Assembly: GCA_046349515.1 (NCBI GenBank)
Contig: JAXMCE010000013.1
Location: 1-64,000 of the forward strand
Reading direction: 5' to 3'
Length of the DNA: 64,000 nt
DNA from: JBGPGW01 sp046349515
Lineage (GTDB): Bacteria; Pseudomonadota; Alphaproteobacteria; CADEGL01
The translations under genes were made by a program, and so were the position numbers. The notes under the pieces were generated by a model. That model was not told where the DNA came from. It searched no databases and saw only the letters and a list, made by a program, of their open reading frames with translations. Below are positions 8,200-17,256 of this stretch, in pieces; the stretch's first letter is position 1; every line of letters begins with the position of its first letter.

Positions 8200-8976
8200 A
8201 TGGATCTCGGTCTCAGGAACAAGCGGGTGCTCATCACGGCCGCGGCCACCGGCATCGGCCGCGTGACCGCGCGCGCCTTCGTGGCCGAGGGCGCCAAGGT
8301 CTTCATCTGCGACGTGGATCAGGCCGCGCTCGACGCCTTCGCCAAGGAGAACCAGGAAATCGGCACGACCCTCGCCGACGTCTCGGACGAGAAACAGGTC
8401 GCACGTCTTTTCGCCGAAGCCGAGAAGTTCCTCGGCGGGCTCGACATCCTCGTCAACAACGCGGGCGTCGCGGGTCCGACGGGCGCCGTCGAGACGCTCG
8501 CCCTCGATGCGTGGGAGGAGACGCTCAAGGTCAACATCACGGGCCAGTTCCTTTGCGCACGGCTCGCCGTGCCGCTTCTCCGGAAAGCCGGCGGCGGCGC
8601 CATCATCAACATGTCCTCCGCCGCGGGCCGCTTCGGATTCCCGCGCCGCTCGGCCTATGCCGCCTCCAAATGGGCGGTCATCGGTTTCTCCAAGAGCCTC
8701 TCGATGGAGCTCGGCCCCGACAACATCCGCGTGAACGCCGTGTGTCCCGGCGCGGTCGACGGGCCGCGCATCCGCCGCGTCATCGAGTCGAAGGCCAAGT
8801 CCACGAACCAGGCCTATGACAAAGTGTTCGCCGACTACGTGGCGCAAGGGTCGATGGGCCGCATGGTGACCCAGGAGGACATCGCGTCGACGATCCTCTT
8901 CGCCTGCTCGGACGCCGGCCGCAACATCTCCGGCCAGGCGCTCGCCGTCGACGGGGATACGCAGAAGTTGAGTTAG
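8200..8976 (+). CDS. Short-chain dehydrogenase/reductase
   Basis: 258-residue classical SDR. The cofactor motif TAAATGIG (13-20) replaces the usual TGxxxGIG with an Ala in second place. NNAG (86-89) and the catalytic S140, Y153, K157 are present (YAASK). The C-terminus LAVDGDTQ is typical. It oxidises or reduces an alcohol/ketone with NAD(P); the substrate is unknown. The acidic D38 after the second strand suggests NAD preference. The gene lies in the opposite direction between tatD and the phnP-like gene, and its 3' flank is strikingly AT-rich. Confidence 0.92.
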   Translation: MDLGLRNKRVLITAAATGIGRVTARAFVAEGAKVFICDVDQAALDAFAKENQEIGTTLADVSDEKQVARLFAEAEKFLGGLDILVNNAGVAGPTGAVETLALDAWEETLKVNITGQFLCARLAVPLLRKAGGGAIINMSSAAGRFGFPRRSAYAASKWAVIGFSKSLSMELGPDNIRVNAVCPGAVDGPRIRRVIESKAKSTNQAYDKVFADYVAQGSMGRMVTQEDIASTILFACSDAGRNISGQALAVDGDTQKLS

Positions 8977-9030
8977 GAAATTAGGAAAATAGTATAAGTA
9001 ATTATAAAAACGAAATTTATATCGATACCT
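8971..9030. other. AT-rich junction between SDR and tatD
   Basis: 13 of 60 bases are G or C (22 percent by count), against a strongly G+C-rich background. It contains a short direct repeat (TTAGGAAA twice) and several A or T runs. It lies in a convergent 3'-3' junction, so it is unlikely to be a promoter for either neighbour. It may be a terminator region or the scar of the insertion that brought the SDR gene here. Confidence 0.6.
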
Positions 9031-9032
9031 GG

Positions 9033-9821
9033 CTAACGCTCGGCCGGCGCCTTGGCCTTGTCGAACAGGCGAAAGAAGTTGGCCGTCGTGGCCTCCGCGA
9101 GCGCCTCCGGCGTGATGCCCTTCAGCTCAGCGACCACCGCCGCCGTGTGGACGAGAAAGGCCGGCTCGTTCGACTTGCCGCGCTTGGGCACGGGGGCGAG
9201 ATAGGGCGCGTCCGTCTCGACGAGCATGCGATCGAGCGGCACGTCGCGGGCGATGGCGCGGAGCTCGTCCGCCCGCTTGAAGGTGACGATGCCCGAGAAG
9301 GAGATCGAGAAGCCGAGGTCGAGGGCGGTCTCGGCGAGGGCGCGCGAGCTCGTGAAGCAGTGGATGACGCCCCTGAGCCGCCCCGACGCCGCCCCTTCCT
9401 TTAGAATGTGGGCCGTGTCCTCGTCGGCATCGCGCGTGTGGACGATGAGCGGCAGGCCCGTCTCGGCCGCGGCCGCCATGTGGGCCCGAAAGTTCGTTTG
9501 CTGTGAATCGCGCGGGCTGTGCTCGTAGTAGTAGTCGAGGCCGGACTCGCCGATGGCGACGACCTTGGGATGGCGCGCCAACTCGACGAGGCGCGACGAG
9601 TCGCTGACGCCCCCCTCGCCCGCCTCGTGCGGATGGACGCCGACCGAGCACCAGATGCGCTCGTAGCGCTCGGCGATCGCGCGCACGCCATCGAAGCGCT
9701 GAAGCTCCGTGCCGATGGTGAGCATCGCCCCCACGCCCGCGCGCCGCGCGCGTTCGATCACGTCGTCGAGCGCGCCCGCATATTCCGGATAGTCGAGATG
9801 GCAATGGCTGTCGACGAACAT
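9033..9821 (-). CDS. tatD: TatD family metal-dependent hydrolase / deoxyribonuclease
   Basis: 262 residues with the TatD barrel: SHCHLD at the N-terminus (metal ligands H6, H8), SVGVHPHEA, GESGLDYYYEH (Glu ligand), VIHCF and the final ETDAPYLAP aspartate. TatD proteins are 3'-5' exonucleases acting on DNA or RNA and also D-aminoacyl-tRNA deacylase relatives. The ATG (9819-9821) shares one base with the metG stop codon (TGATG), so it is translationally coupled to metG, as in many alphaproteobacteria. Confidence 0.93.
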   Translation of the reverse strand: MFVDSHCHLDYPEYAGALDDVIERARRAGVGAMLTIGTELQRFDGVRAIAERYERIWCSVGVHPHEAGEGGVSDSSRLVELARHPKVVAIGESGLDYYYEHSPRDSQQTNFRAHMAAAAETGLPLIVHTRDADEDTAHILKEGAASGRLRGVIHCFTSSRALAETALDLGFSISFSGIVTFKRADELRAIARDVPLDRMLVETDAPYLAPVPKRGKSNEPAFLVHTAAVVAELKGITPEALAEATTANFFRLFDKAKAPAER

Positions 9822-11422
9822 CAGCTTTCTTGTTCGACGTAGCGCGGGAAGATGCCCTGGGGCGCCGGCAAAGGCGTGCCGGGTTGAAGCGCGTCTGCTT
9901 CGCCGATCGCGGCGAAGCCGCGCTTCGTCTTCGGCGCCGCGAGCTGGTCGAGCAGCTTCGCCATCGAGCCCGGCATAAAAGGTTGAAGCACGATCGCGAC
10001 GCAGCGGAGACACTCGGCCAGCGTGTAGAGAACCGTGTTCATGCGATGGGGATCGGTCTTCCGCAAGGTCCACGGCGCCTGCTTGTCGACATAGGCGTTG
10101 GCCGCGGTGATGGCGGTCCAGATCGTCTCGAGCGCCCGGTGGAATTCGGGCACGTTCGAGACGGCCGCGGTGTCGCCGACGGCGAGGAGCGCGCGCACGG
10201 CCGGGAGGAGCCCCCGCGCCTGGTCGAGCAGCGCGCGATCGGCGGGATCGAGCGCGCCCGGCTGCGGCGTGGCGGCGCCGGCGTTCTTCGCGATGAAGCT
10301 CAAGACGCGCTGGGCCAAATTGCCCAGATCGTTCGCGAGGTCGCCGTTCAAGCGCCCCACCATCGCGCGGCGCGAGAAGTCGCCGTCCTGCCCGAAGGGC
10401 ACTTCGCGCAGCAAGAAGTAGCGCACGGGATCGAGCCCGTAGGTCTTGATGAGCGCGTGCGGGTCGATCACGTTGCCGAGCGACTTCGAGATCTTCTGCC
10501 CCTCGTTCGTCCACCAGCCATGGGCGAAGACGCGCCGCGGCGGCTCGACGCCGGCCGCCTTCAAGAACGCCGGCCAGTAGACCGTGTGGAAGCGCACGAT
10601 GTCCTTCCCCACCATGTGGAGATCCGCCGGCCAGAAGGCCTTGAACATTTCCGATTCGACGTCGGGATAGCCCACGGCCGTCGCGTAGTTGGTGAGCGCG
10701 TCGAGCCACACATACATGATGTGATCGGGCGCACCCGGCACCGGCACGCCCCACTTGAAGCTCGTGCGCGAGATCGAAAGGTCGGTCAGGCCGCCCCGCA
10801 CGAAGCTGATGACCTCGTTCCGCCGCGTCGACGGTCCGATGAAGGACAGGTTCGTCTTCTCGTAGTAGTCGAGCAGCCACTCCTGCCAGTCCGACAGGCG
10901 GAAGAAGTAGCTCGGCTCCTCGACCCACTCGACCTCGGCGCCGGACGGCGCGCGCTTCTTGCCGTCCGCGCCGGTCGTGAGCTCGTCCTCGCCGTAGAAC
11001 GCCTCGTCGCGCACCGCGTACCAGCCGGCATACTTGCCGAGGTAGATGTTGTCGTTGCCCTTGGGCGATTTCGTCTTCGCGATCGCGCTCCAGATGGCCT
11101 GGCAGGAGCGGATGTGGCGCGGCTCGGTCGTGCGGATGAAGTCGTCGTTCGAGTAATTCATGGCGACGGCGAGCTCGCGGAAATTCTCCGACACCTTGTC
11201 GGTGAATGCCTTGGGCGAGAGGCCGGCCGCGGCCGCCGCTTTCTCGACCTTCTGGCCGTGCTCGTCGGTGCCGGTCAGGAACCGCACCTCGTAGCCATCG
11301 AGCCGCATGAAACGTGCCAGCACGTCGCAGGCGAGCGAGGTATAGGCGTGCCCGATATGGGGCGCGTCGTTCACGTAGTAGATGGGCGAGGTGATGTAGA
11401 AGCGCTTCTCGCGCGCGGCCAT
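9821..11422 (-). CDS. metG: Methionyl-tRNA synthetase
   Basis: 533 residues. It charges tRNA-Met in the cytoplasm. The class I signatures are PHIGHAYT (HIGH at 22-25) and KISKSLGN (KMSKS-type loop, 310-314). The tRNA-binding helical domain follows, ending without the C-terminal dimerisation domain seen in longer MetG. The CP insertion between the two motifs has no Cys4 zinc knuckles, which matches the shorter zinc-free form. It lies third in the tmk-holB-metG-tatD operon, 49 bp after holB. Confidence 0.97.
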   Translation of the reverse strand: MAAREKRFYITSPIYYVNDAPHIGHAYTSLACDVLARFMRLDGYEVRFLTGTDEHGQKVEKAAAAAGLSPKAFTDKVSENFRELAVAMNYSNDDFIRTTEPRHIRSCQAIWSAIAKTKSPKGNDNIYLGKYAGWYAVRDEAFYGEDELTTGADGKKRAPSGAEVEWVEEPSYFFRLSDWQEWLLDYYEKTNLSFIGPSTRRNEVISFVRGGLTDLSISRTSFKWGVPVPGAPDHIMYVWLDALTNYATAVGYPDVESEMFKAFWPADLHMVGKDIVRFHTVYWPAFLKAAGVEPPRRVFAHGWWTNEGQKISKSLGNVIDPHALIKTYGLDPVRYFLLREVPFGQDGDFSRRAMVGRLNGDLANDLGNLAQRVLSFIAKNAGAATPQPGALDPADRALLDQARGLLPAVRALLAVGDTAAVSNVPEFHRALETIWTAITAANAYVDKQAPWTLRKTDPHRMNTVLYTLAECLRCVAIVLQPFMPGSMAKLLDQLAAPKTKRGFAAIGEADALQPGTPLPAPQGIFPRYVEQES

Positions 11423-11471
11423 CCGGCTCTCCTCGGGTGCAGGTTCGGCGGCGAACGCGGCGCCTCGGCCC

Positions 11472-12566
11472 TCAGGCGCGGGCGGCGTTCTCGAGCGCGA
11501 GGAAGGCGGAGAGAAGCACCTGCCGGTGGTCGAGATTCAAGCTGTCCGCACGCCTGAACAGGCGGTCGTTCTTGTCCCATACCTCGAACCAGCGATCAAG
11601 GCTGCCCGCGCGCGCGAGCCGCCGCATGAGCTGGCTGTCGCCCTCGACGAGATCGGCCGTCCAGCGCCCCGTCGCGGCTCCGCGCAAGAGGCGCGCATGC
11701 CAGCCGCGGAGGAGGTCGGTCGCGAGGATGAAGGAATCATCGGCCCCTCGCCCGCAGGTCTCGTCCATGAAACGGTTGGCCGCGCTGAGATCGAGCGCGG
11801 GGAGGCTCGCGAGCACGCCCACGAGATCGCGGTAGAGCCCCATGCCGCCCGCTGAGAGCAGCTCGAAGGCGCGTCCGGGGCTCCCCTCGGCCAAGCGCAT
11901 CACGCCGTCGAACGCGCCGTCCGCGAGCGGGATCTGCGCGAGAATGGCCGCGCGGAGATCGGACTCGCCGAGCGGCGAGAGCGCCAGCCTCCGGCAGCGC
12001 GAGCGGATGGTGGCGAGAAGGCGCGCGGGCGCATGGCTCACGAGGAGAAGCACCGCCTTCGCCGGCGGCTCCTCGAGAATCTTGAGGACGGCGTTGGCGG
12101 CGTTCCGGTTCATCTCGTCGGCGCTGTCGATGATGACGACCCGGTGGCCGCCCTCGGCCGGCGTCAGGCGCAGGAAGCCGCCCAACTCGCGCACGTCATC
12201 GATGACGATCTCGCTCCGCACCCTGCCCGTCTTTTCGTCAGCACCCCGCTCGACCACGCGGAAATCGGCATGCCCGCCCGCGACCATGCGCCGGAAGACC
12301 GGATGCTCGGGCGCCACAGGGAGCGTCGGCGCCTCCTCGCCGAGATGAGCGCCGGCCTGCCGCGCGCCCGCGCCCGCGAGAAGGAACCGCGCGAATCTGT
12401 GCGCGAGCGTCGCCTTGCCGATGCCGCGCGGTCCCGTGATGAGCCAGGCATGGGCGAGGCGCCCGGACCGGCTGGCCTCGACGAGCGTGCGCTCGGCCGC
12501 CCCGTGCCCGATGAGAGCCGGATTCGCCCGCGGCGGAAGGACCTCGAGATCGGTCTCTTCGCTCAT
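11472..12566 (-). CDS. holB: DNA polymerase III subunit delta prime
   Basis: 364 residues; the clamp-loader subunit that, with gamma/tau and delta, opens the beta clamp. An AAA+ core is visible: HAWLITGPRGIGKATLAHRFA (Walker A-like), VVIIDSADEMNRNAANAVLKILEEPP (the classic delta prime DEAD-like and lid region) and LLVSHAPARLLATIRSRC with the SRC motif. It follows tmk by 13 bp, the usual alphaproteobacterial order. The start at MSEETD fits the normal family N-terminus; upstream in-frame codons overlap tmk and are less likely. Confidence 0.93.
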   Translation of the reverse strand: MSEETDLEVLPPRANPALIGHGAAERTLVEASRSGRLAHAWLITGPRGIGKATLAHRFARFLLAGAGARQAGAHLGEEAPTLPVAPEHPVFRRMVAGGHADFRVVERGADEKTGRVRSEIVIDDVRELGGFLRLTPAEGGHRVVIIDSADEMNRNAANAVLKILEEPPAKAVLLLVSHAPARLLATIRSRCRRLALSPLGESDLRAAILAQIPLADGAFDGVMRLAEGSPGRAFELLSAGGMGLYRDLVGVLASLPALDLSAANRFMDETCGRGADDSFILATDLLRGWHARLLRGAATGRWTADLVEGDSQLMRRLARAGSLDRWFEVWDKNDRLFRRADSLNLDHRQVLLSAFLALENAARA

Positions 12567-12579
12567 CGCGCGTCCGGGC

Positions 12580-13218
12580 TCATCGCGCGCCCAGAGCGAG
12601 TCGTTCCGTGACCGCGTCGAGAATGGCGGCACGCACTTCATCGGGGGAATCCGTCCCGTCGATGACGACGCAGCGCGCGGGCTCGCGCTTGGCGATGTCG
12701 AGATAGGCCTCGCGCAAGCGCGCGTGGAAGTCGGGCTTCATGCGCTCGTAGCGCGTCTCGTCGATCTTGCGCTCATCGACGCGCTTCAAGCCGACACGCG
12801 GCGGCACGTCGAGAATGATCGTCAAGTCCGGCACGAACTCCCCGACGACGAGGCGATAGAGCGCCTCGACCGTCTCGCGGCCAATCCCTTGCGCGTAGCC
12901 CTGATAGGCCATCGTCGAATCGGCGAAGCGGTCCGAGAGAACCCAGCGCCCCGCATCGAGCGCGGGCCACACCGTGCGCGCGAGATGGTCGCGGCGCGCG
13001 GCGAAGTGGAGGAGCGCCTCCGTCATCGCGTCCCAGCGCGCGATCTCGCCCGCGAGCAGCAGCCCCCGGATCTCCTCGGCGCCCGGCGAGCCGCCCGGCT
13101 CGCGGGTGACGAGCGCCTCGATGCCGCGGGCCTTGAGCGCCTCGCCCAGGCGCGCGATCTGGGTCGACTTGCCGGCCCCCTCCCCGCCCTCGAAGGTGAT
13201 GAAGCGTCCGCGCGCCAT
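12580..13218 (-). CDS. tmk: Thymidylate kinase
   Basis: 212 residues. It phosphorylates dTMP to dTDP using ATP. GGEGAGKST (11-19) is the P-loop. The DR-type motif REPGG, the LID arginines and the SDRFADSTMAYQG dTMP-binding segment are all present. It lies between the D-Ala-D-Ala carboxypeptidase gene (36-bp gap) and holB (13-bp gap) on one strand. Confidence 0.97.
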   Translation of the reverse strand: MARGRFITFEGGEGAGKSTQIARLGEALKARGIEALVTREPGGSPGAEEIRGLLLAGEIARWDAMTEALLHFAARRDHLARTVWPALDAGRWVLSDRFADSTMAYQGYAQGIGRETVEALYRLVVGEFVPDLTIILDVPPRVGLKRVDERKIDETRYERMKPDFHARLREAYLDIAKREPARCVVIDGTDSPDEVRAAILDAVTERLALGAR

Positions 13219-13254
13219 CGCTGCCGCCCCCGGGGCGCGCCCGTCTTTCGCGCC

Positions 13255-14409
13255 TCAGTGCCCCATGACGAGCGCCTTGAAACCAGCGCCCACGCGGCCG
13301 AAGAAACCGAGCTCCGCCACGTCCACGCCCGCGACAAGCGGGACGTCGACGGAATCCACACCCGGCGCGCTGATGACGAGCTTCGCGATCTTGGTGCCCT
13401 TGGTGATCGGCGCGGGAACCGGGCCCTGATACTGCACGACGGCCTTGAGTTGGGAGCGCGACTTCTTCGGCACCGTCACGAGGATGTCCTGCTCGAGGAC
13501 GAGCGGCACGGTCGCGTCGCGCCCGAGCCAGACCTCGGCGCTCTCGATCGTCTCGCCGCCCTTGAAGACGGTCACGTTCTCGAACTCGTTGAAGCCCCAT
13601 TCGATGAGGCGCTCGGATTCCTCGGCGCGGGCTTTCTCGCTCTCGAGACCGTTGATGACCATGATGAGGCGCCGATCGCCGCGCTTGGCGGAGGCGGTCA
13701 GACCGTAGCCCGAGATGTCCGTGTGGCCGGTCTTCAACCCGTCGACGCCGATGTTCTTGTAGAGAAGCGGGTTGCGATTGGCCTGGCGGATGTTGTTGTA
13801 GGTGTATTCGGTCTCGCCGTAATACGGATAGTACTGCGGGAAATCGAGGATCGTGCGCTTGGCGAGGACGGCCAAGTCGCGCGCCGTCGTCACGTGCTCC
13901 GGATCGGGCCAGCCATTCGAGTTCTTGAAGCGCGAGCCGGTCATGCCGATCTCGCGCGCGCGCTTCGTCATCTCCTCGGCGAACGCCGCCTCGCTCCCGC
14001 CCATGGCCTCGGCCGCGACGACGCAGGCGTCGTTGCCGGACTGGACGATGATGCCGCGGATGAGGTCGTCGACCTTCACCTTGTCCCCGATATGGACGAA
14101 GGTCTTGGAGCCGGCCATGCGCCAGGCCGTCTCGCTCACCGGAAGCATCGTATCCGTCGTGAGACGCCCGTCCTTCAAGCGCTCGAAGAGCATGTAGATG
14201 GTCATCATCTTGGTCATGGAGGCCGGCGCCATGGGCTCGGCCGCCGATTTCTCGAACAGGACGGCGCCCGTCTGCATGTCCACGAGGTAGGCGTATTTGG
14301 CCGAGGTCTCGAAGGCCGCGGACGTGCCCGGCAGCGCGAAGAGAAGCGCGACCAGGACGCCGAGGCCGGCGATGACGCGCGTGGGGGACGGGATGCGGGA
14401 GAGTGTCAT
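13255..14409 (-). CDS. D-alanyl-D-alanine carboxypeptidase (PBP5/6 type)
   Basis: 384 residues, exported (signal peptide to about residue 32). It trims the terminal D-Ala from peptidoglycan pentapeptides in the periplasm. The penicillin-binding motifs are SMTK (64-67, nucleophile S64), SGN (124-126) and KTG (226-228). The C-terminal 110 residues form the beta-rich PBP5 C-domain, and the end may carry a weak amphipathic membrane anchor (GFFGRVGAGFKALVMGH). Genes of this type (dacC/dacF) commonly stand between rlpA and tmk in alphaproteobacteria. Confidence 0.95.
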   Translation of the reverse strand: MTLSRIPSPTRVIAGLGVLVALLFALPGTSAAFETSAKYAYLVDMQTGAVLFEKSAAEPMAPASMTKMMTIYMLFERLKDGRLTTDTMLPVSETAWRMAGSKTFVHIGDKVKVDDLIRGIIVQSGNDACVVAAEAMGGSEAAFAEEMTKRAREIGMTGSRFKNSNGWPDPEHVTTARDLAVLAKRTILDFPQYYPYYGETEYTYNNIRQANRNPLLYKNIGVDGLKTGHTDISGYGLTASAKRGDRRLIMVINGLESEKARAEESERLIEWGFNEFENVTVFKGGETIESAEVWLGRDATVPLVLEQDILVTVPKKSRSQLKAVVQYQGPVPAPITKGTKIAKLVISAPGVDSVDVPLVAGVDVAELGFFGRVGAGFKALVMGH

Positions 14410-14475
14410 GGCTCTGTCCTGGTTGGCGGGTGGAAGATCAGGCGGGGTCGGCGTCGCTCGTCCTCGGCATCGTGC

Positions 14476-15537
14476 TCAATCGACCACGATGCGCGCCTCG
14501 GGGTATCCCGCGGCGGCGACGCGTTCGAGCATACGGTCGGCATCTTCGACATTGGCCGCGGGACCGACGCGCACGCGATAGAAGACCTGGCTGCCGAGCT
14601 TCACTTGCACGACCTTGGTCGGACCGATGCCGGCGAGCGACGTGCTCAGGCGCTGCGCATTCGACTGGTTGGAGAAGGCGCCCGCCTGCACGAAGATCCC
14701 GGACGGCTTGACGGCGACGACGCCGATCTGGCCGGTCGGCGCGGGCAAGGATTCGACCGCCGTACCATTGACGGCCGTTGGTGCCGCGGGACTCGCGCTC
14801 GAGGCCGATGCCACCGTCGGCGCCGGGGTCGATGGGACGGGTTGTGCCGCCGGCGTTGGCGGAGCGACACTTGGCGCGGCTTGTGACGGCGTCACCTGCG
14901 CGGTCGCCACCGGTCCGCCGCCCGGCCCAGGCAGGGATTCGACCGTGACCGTGCCGGCCGGCGATGCCCGTGCCGGTTCGTCGTCGGCGCCCGGCATGCG
15001 CTTCGCGACGGCCGCGATCCGGCGGCTTTCCTCACCCAGCACTTCGACGCGCACCTTGGCGGTGCCGGACTGCTCGAAGCCGAGCAATTGCGCCGAGCGC
15101 CGCGAGAGGTCGATGATGCGACCGCGCACGAAGGGGCCGCGGTCGTTCACGCGCACGACGAGCGTGCGGCCGTTGTCCAAATTGGTGACCCGCACGAGGC
15201 TCGGCAGTTGCAGCGTCTTGTGCGCGGCGGTGAGCTCGTTCATGTCGAAGACTTCGCCGTTCGCCGTCTGCTTGCCGTGGAAGTCCGGGCCGTACCAGGA
15301 GGCGATGCCGGTCTCCGAATAGTTGTAGTCCTCTTGCGGGTAATACCAGGTGCCCTCGACCTCATAGGGCTTGCCGATCTTGAAGGTCCCGGCCTGGGGA
15401 GGCGCGCTCGGCTTCGGTTTCTGCTGGGGCTCGACGGATTTGACCGTGTGCGAGGCGAGCTGCGCGCTCGTGCACCCCGCGACCCACGCCGCCAAGGTGG
15501 CAATCCCCATCAATTGAATGGCGCGCGATGCGAACAC
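14476..15537 (-). CDS. rlpA: RlpA-type septal ring lytic transglycosylase lipoprotein
   Basis: 353 residues. A lipobox WVAGC puts the lipidated cysteine at 22. A double-psi beta-barrel RlpA domain follows (GIASWYGPDFHGKQTANGE, with VRVNDRGPFVRGRIIDLS holding the family's Asp), then a long Pro/Ala-rich linker (about 190-265) and a C-terminal SPOR domain (FVQAGAFSNQSNAQRL...). RlpA cuts naked glycan strands and the SPOR domain targets division-site peptidoglycan. It heads the housekeeping block after the transglycosylase gene. Confidence 0.94.
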   Translation of the reverse strand: MFASRAIQLMGIATLAAWVAGCTSAQLASHTVKSVEPQQKPKPSAPPQAGTFKIGKPYEVEGTWYYPQEDYNYSETGIASWYGPDFHGKQTANGEVFDMNELTAAHKTLQLPSLVRVTNLDNGRTLVVRVNDRGPFVRGRIIDLSRRSAQLLGFEQSGTAKVRVEVLGEESRRIAAVAKRMPGADDEPARASPAGTVTVESLPGPGGGPVATAQVTPSQAAPSVAPPTPAAQPVPSTPAPTVASASSASPAAPTAVNGTAVESLPAPTGQIGVVAVKPSGIFVQAGAFSNQSNAQRLSTSLAGIGPTKVVQVKLGSQVFYRVRVGPAANVEDADRMLERVAAAGYPEARIVVD

Positions 15538-15587
15538 GATCTAGTAGGTCGTTTGCCTCGGGACTCCAAATCTGGAAGACCAGAACT

Positions 15588-16571
15588 CTACCGCTCGGCG
15601 ATGCGATCGGCAAGCAATCCGGCCGCGGTCGCGAAAAACACGGCCCGGTTCCATTTCATGATCACGCGGAAGTTGTCGTAAGCCAGGAACGCTGGCCCGT
15701 CCTGACCGGCCGGCATGATGAGTGCCGCCTCGCCCGCTTTGTCGTCGTCATCGAGCGCGCCGCCGTCGACGCGCTGCACGCCCGCAGCGCCCCATGCGCT
15801 CGGCAGCTGGCGCACATCCGAGGTGGCCAGCGCCGGATCGAAGCCCTCGGGCAAGAGCACGCGCCGCCCCCACGGCTCGCCCGCCTTCCAACCGGAGCGC
15901 GAGAGGTAGTTCGCGGCCGAGGCCAGCACGTCGGCCGTCGTCGTCCAGATGTCGCGCCGCCCGTCTCCATTGAAATCGACGGCATTGTTCACGAAGGTCG
16001 ACGGCATGAACTGATTCTGGCCCATCGCCCCCGCCCAGGAACCCTTCATCGCCTCGGGCCTGATGTGTCCTTCATCGATGATGCGGAGCGCTTGGAGGAG
16101 TTCCTTCCGGAAGAAAGCGCTGCGCCGCCCGTCATAGGCCAAGGTCGCGAGCGCGGCGATGACGGAGAAGTTCCCCATATTCTGCCCGAAGCCCGACTCC
16201 ATCCCCCAGAGCGCCACGAGGTATTGCGGCTGCACGCCATAGCGCGCTTCGATTTCGGAGAGCAGCGCCTGGTTGTCGGCCATGAGCTGCCGGCCGCGAT
16301 TGACGCGACCGGGCGGCATGGTGACTTCGAGATAGCGCTCGAAGGTGAGCGTGAATTCCGTCTGGCGCCGGTCGAGCTCGATGATGCGGGGAATGGGCGC
16401 CACGTCCTTGAAGGCGCGGTCGATCGTGGCCTCGGAGATGCCTTCGGCGCGCGCCTCGTCCTTGAAGGCGGCGAGCCAGTCCTTGAACTCCTTCGATGCG
16501 GCCCCGGCATGGCCCATGCCGATGAGGAGTGCGGCCACGACAAGAATTCGGAATCGAAGCGCCAGTGTCAC
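15588..16571 (-). CDS. Lytic murein transglycosylase, MltB family
   Basis: 327 residues with a signal peptide. The SLT_2/MltB catalytic domain shows ALWGMESGFGQNMG, whose Glu (E125 from the chosen start) is the general acid, then AYDGRRSAFF, GAMGQNQFMPST and DIWTTTADVLASAANYL. It lacks the lipobox and the C-terminal peptidoglycan-binding domain of some relatives. The GTG at 16571 is preferred to one 18 bases upstream because GAAGGAG lies 5 bases before it. It precedes rlpA by 50 bp, and both act on peptidoglycan. Confidence 0.92.
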   Translation of the reverse strand: MTLALRFRILVVAALLIGMGHAGAASKEFKDWLAAFKDEARAEGISEATIDRAFKDVAPIPRIIELDRRQTEFTLTFERYLEVTMPPGRVNRGRQLMADNQALLSEIEARYGVQPQYLVALWGMESGFGQNMGNFSVIAALATLAYDGRRSAFFRKELLQALRIIDEGHIRPEAMKGSWAGAMGQNQFMPSTFVNNAVDFNGDGRRDIWTTTADVLASAANYLSRSGWKAGEPWGRRVLLPEGFDPALATSDVRQLPSAWGAAGVQRVDGGALDDDDKAGEAALIMPAGQDGPAFLAYDNFRVIMKWNRAVFFATAAGLLADRIAER

Positions 16572-16773
16572 CGCTGCTCCTTCTCTCACGGTGCGGCTTA
16601 TCTGCCACGAAAGGCGCGCCGCCGCAAATCATGCGGCTTGAGCCGCCGGCCGGGCGCGGAGCCGCGCCTGCGGCCCTGCGAGGTCCCGCACGATCGGCTG
16701 CGATCATGGCAAGAGAATGGCTACGGGGCCCTCGACAGCGCGGGTGGGGTCCGCGCCCTCGAGGTGTCTCGCC

Positions 16774-17124
16774 TCAACGCAAGGGGCCCGAAAGCGAGAA
16801 GGACAGCGATACTTGCGGGCTCGAATCATAGGCCGCGGGCGCCTGATAGTAGGCCGGCGCGGCGTAGTAGGCCGGTGCTGGATAGTAGGCGTGATGCGGC
16901 ACCGCGTAGTAGCGGGGCGCCGCGTAGTAGTACTGCGGCGCGTAGACATAGGCAGGGCCGTGCCCATGGTGCTTGTGCCAGCCATAGGCGTGACCCGGAG
17001 GGCCGTAGCCCCGGCCATGCTCGAAATGGTGCTCGTGCTCATGCTCCCAGGCGAAGGCGGGAAGCGATACGAGCGACAAGCCCACCGCCATGAGAGGAAT
17101 GACCAATCGTGCTCTCAGTTTCAT
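16774..17124 (-). CDS. Small secreted His/Tyr-rich repetitive protein
   Basis: 116 residues. A clean signal peptide ends at PAFA. The mature part starts with a His/Glu run (WEHEHEHHFEHGRG), then GHAYGWHKHHGHG, then a Tyr/Ala/Pro repeat built on (P/V)AYYAAP- or YYAVP-like units, and ends in a short amphipathic SLSFSLSGPLR. No family with known function is evident. The His clusters could bind divalent metal. GGGAG lies ahead of the chosen ATG. Confidence 0.75.
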   Translation of the reverse strand: MKLRARLVIPLMAVGLSLVSLPAFAWEHEHEHHFEHGRGYGPPGHAYGWHKHHGHGPAYVYAPQYYYAAPRYYAVPHHAYYPAPAYYAAPAYYQAPAAYDSSPQVSLSFSLSGPLR

Positions 17125-17256
17125 GATGACACTCCCTTCATTGGGCCGGCACGGGGCCGGCGACCCTTCCCTTCTAACGCAGCCCATCCATCCGGATTCT
17201 GTCCCGTCGATGAACATGAGTTCACGAACGCGCCAATGGCGACGCATCACCCTCGC

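Noticed and set aside
12415..14886. 823-codon plus-strand frame
   Set aside because: It lies opposite tmk, dacC-type and rlpA genes with intact motifs; the translation is Arg/Ala/His-rich shadow sequence.
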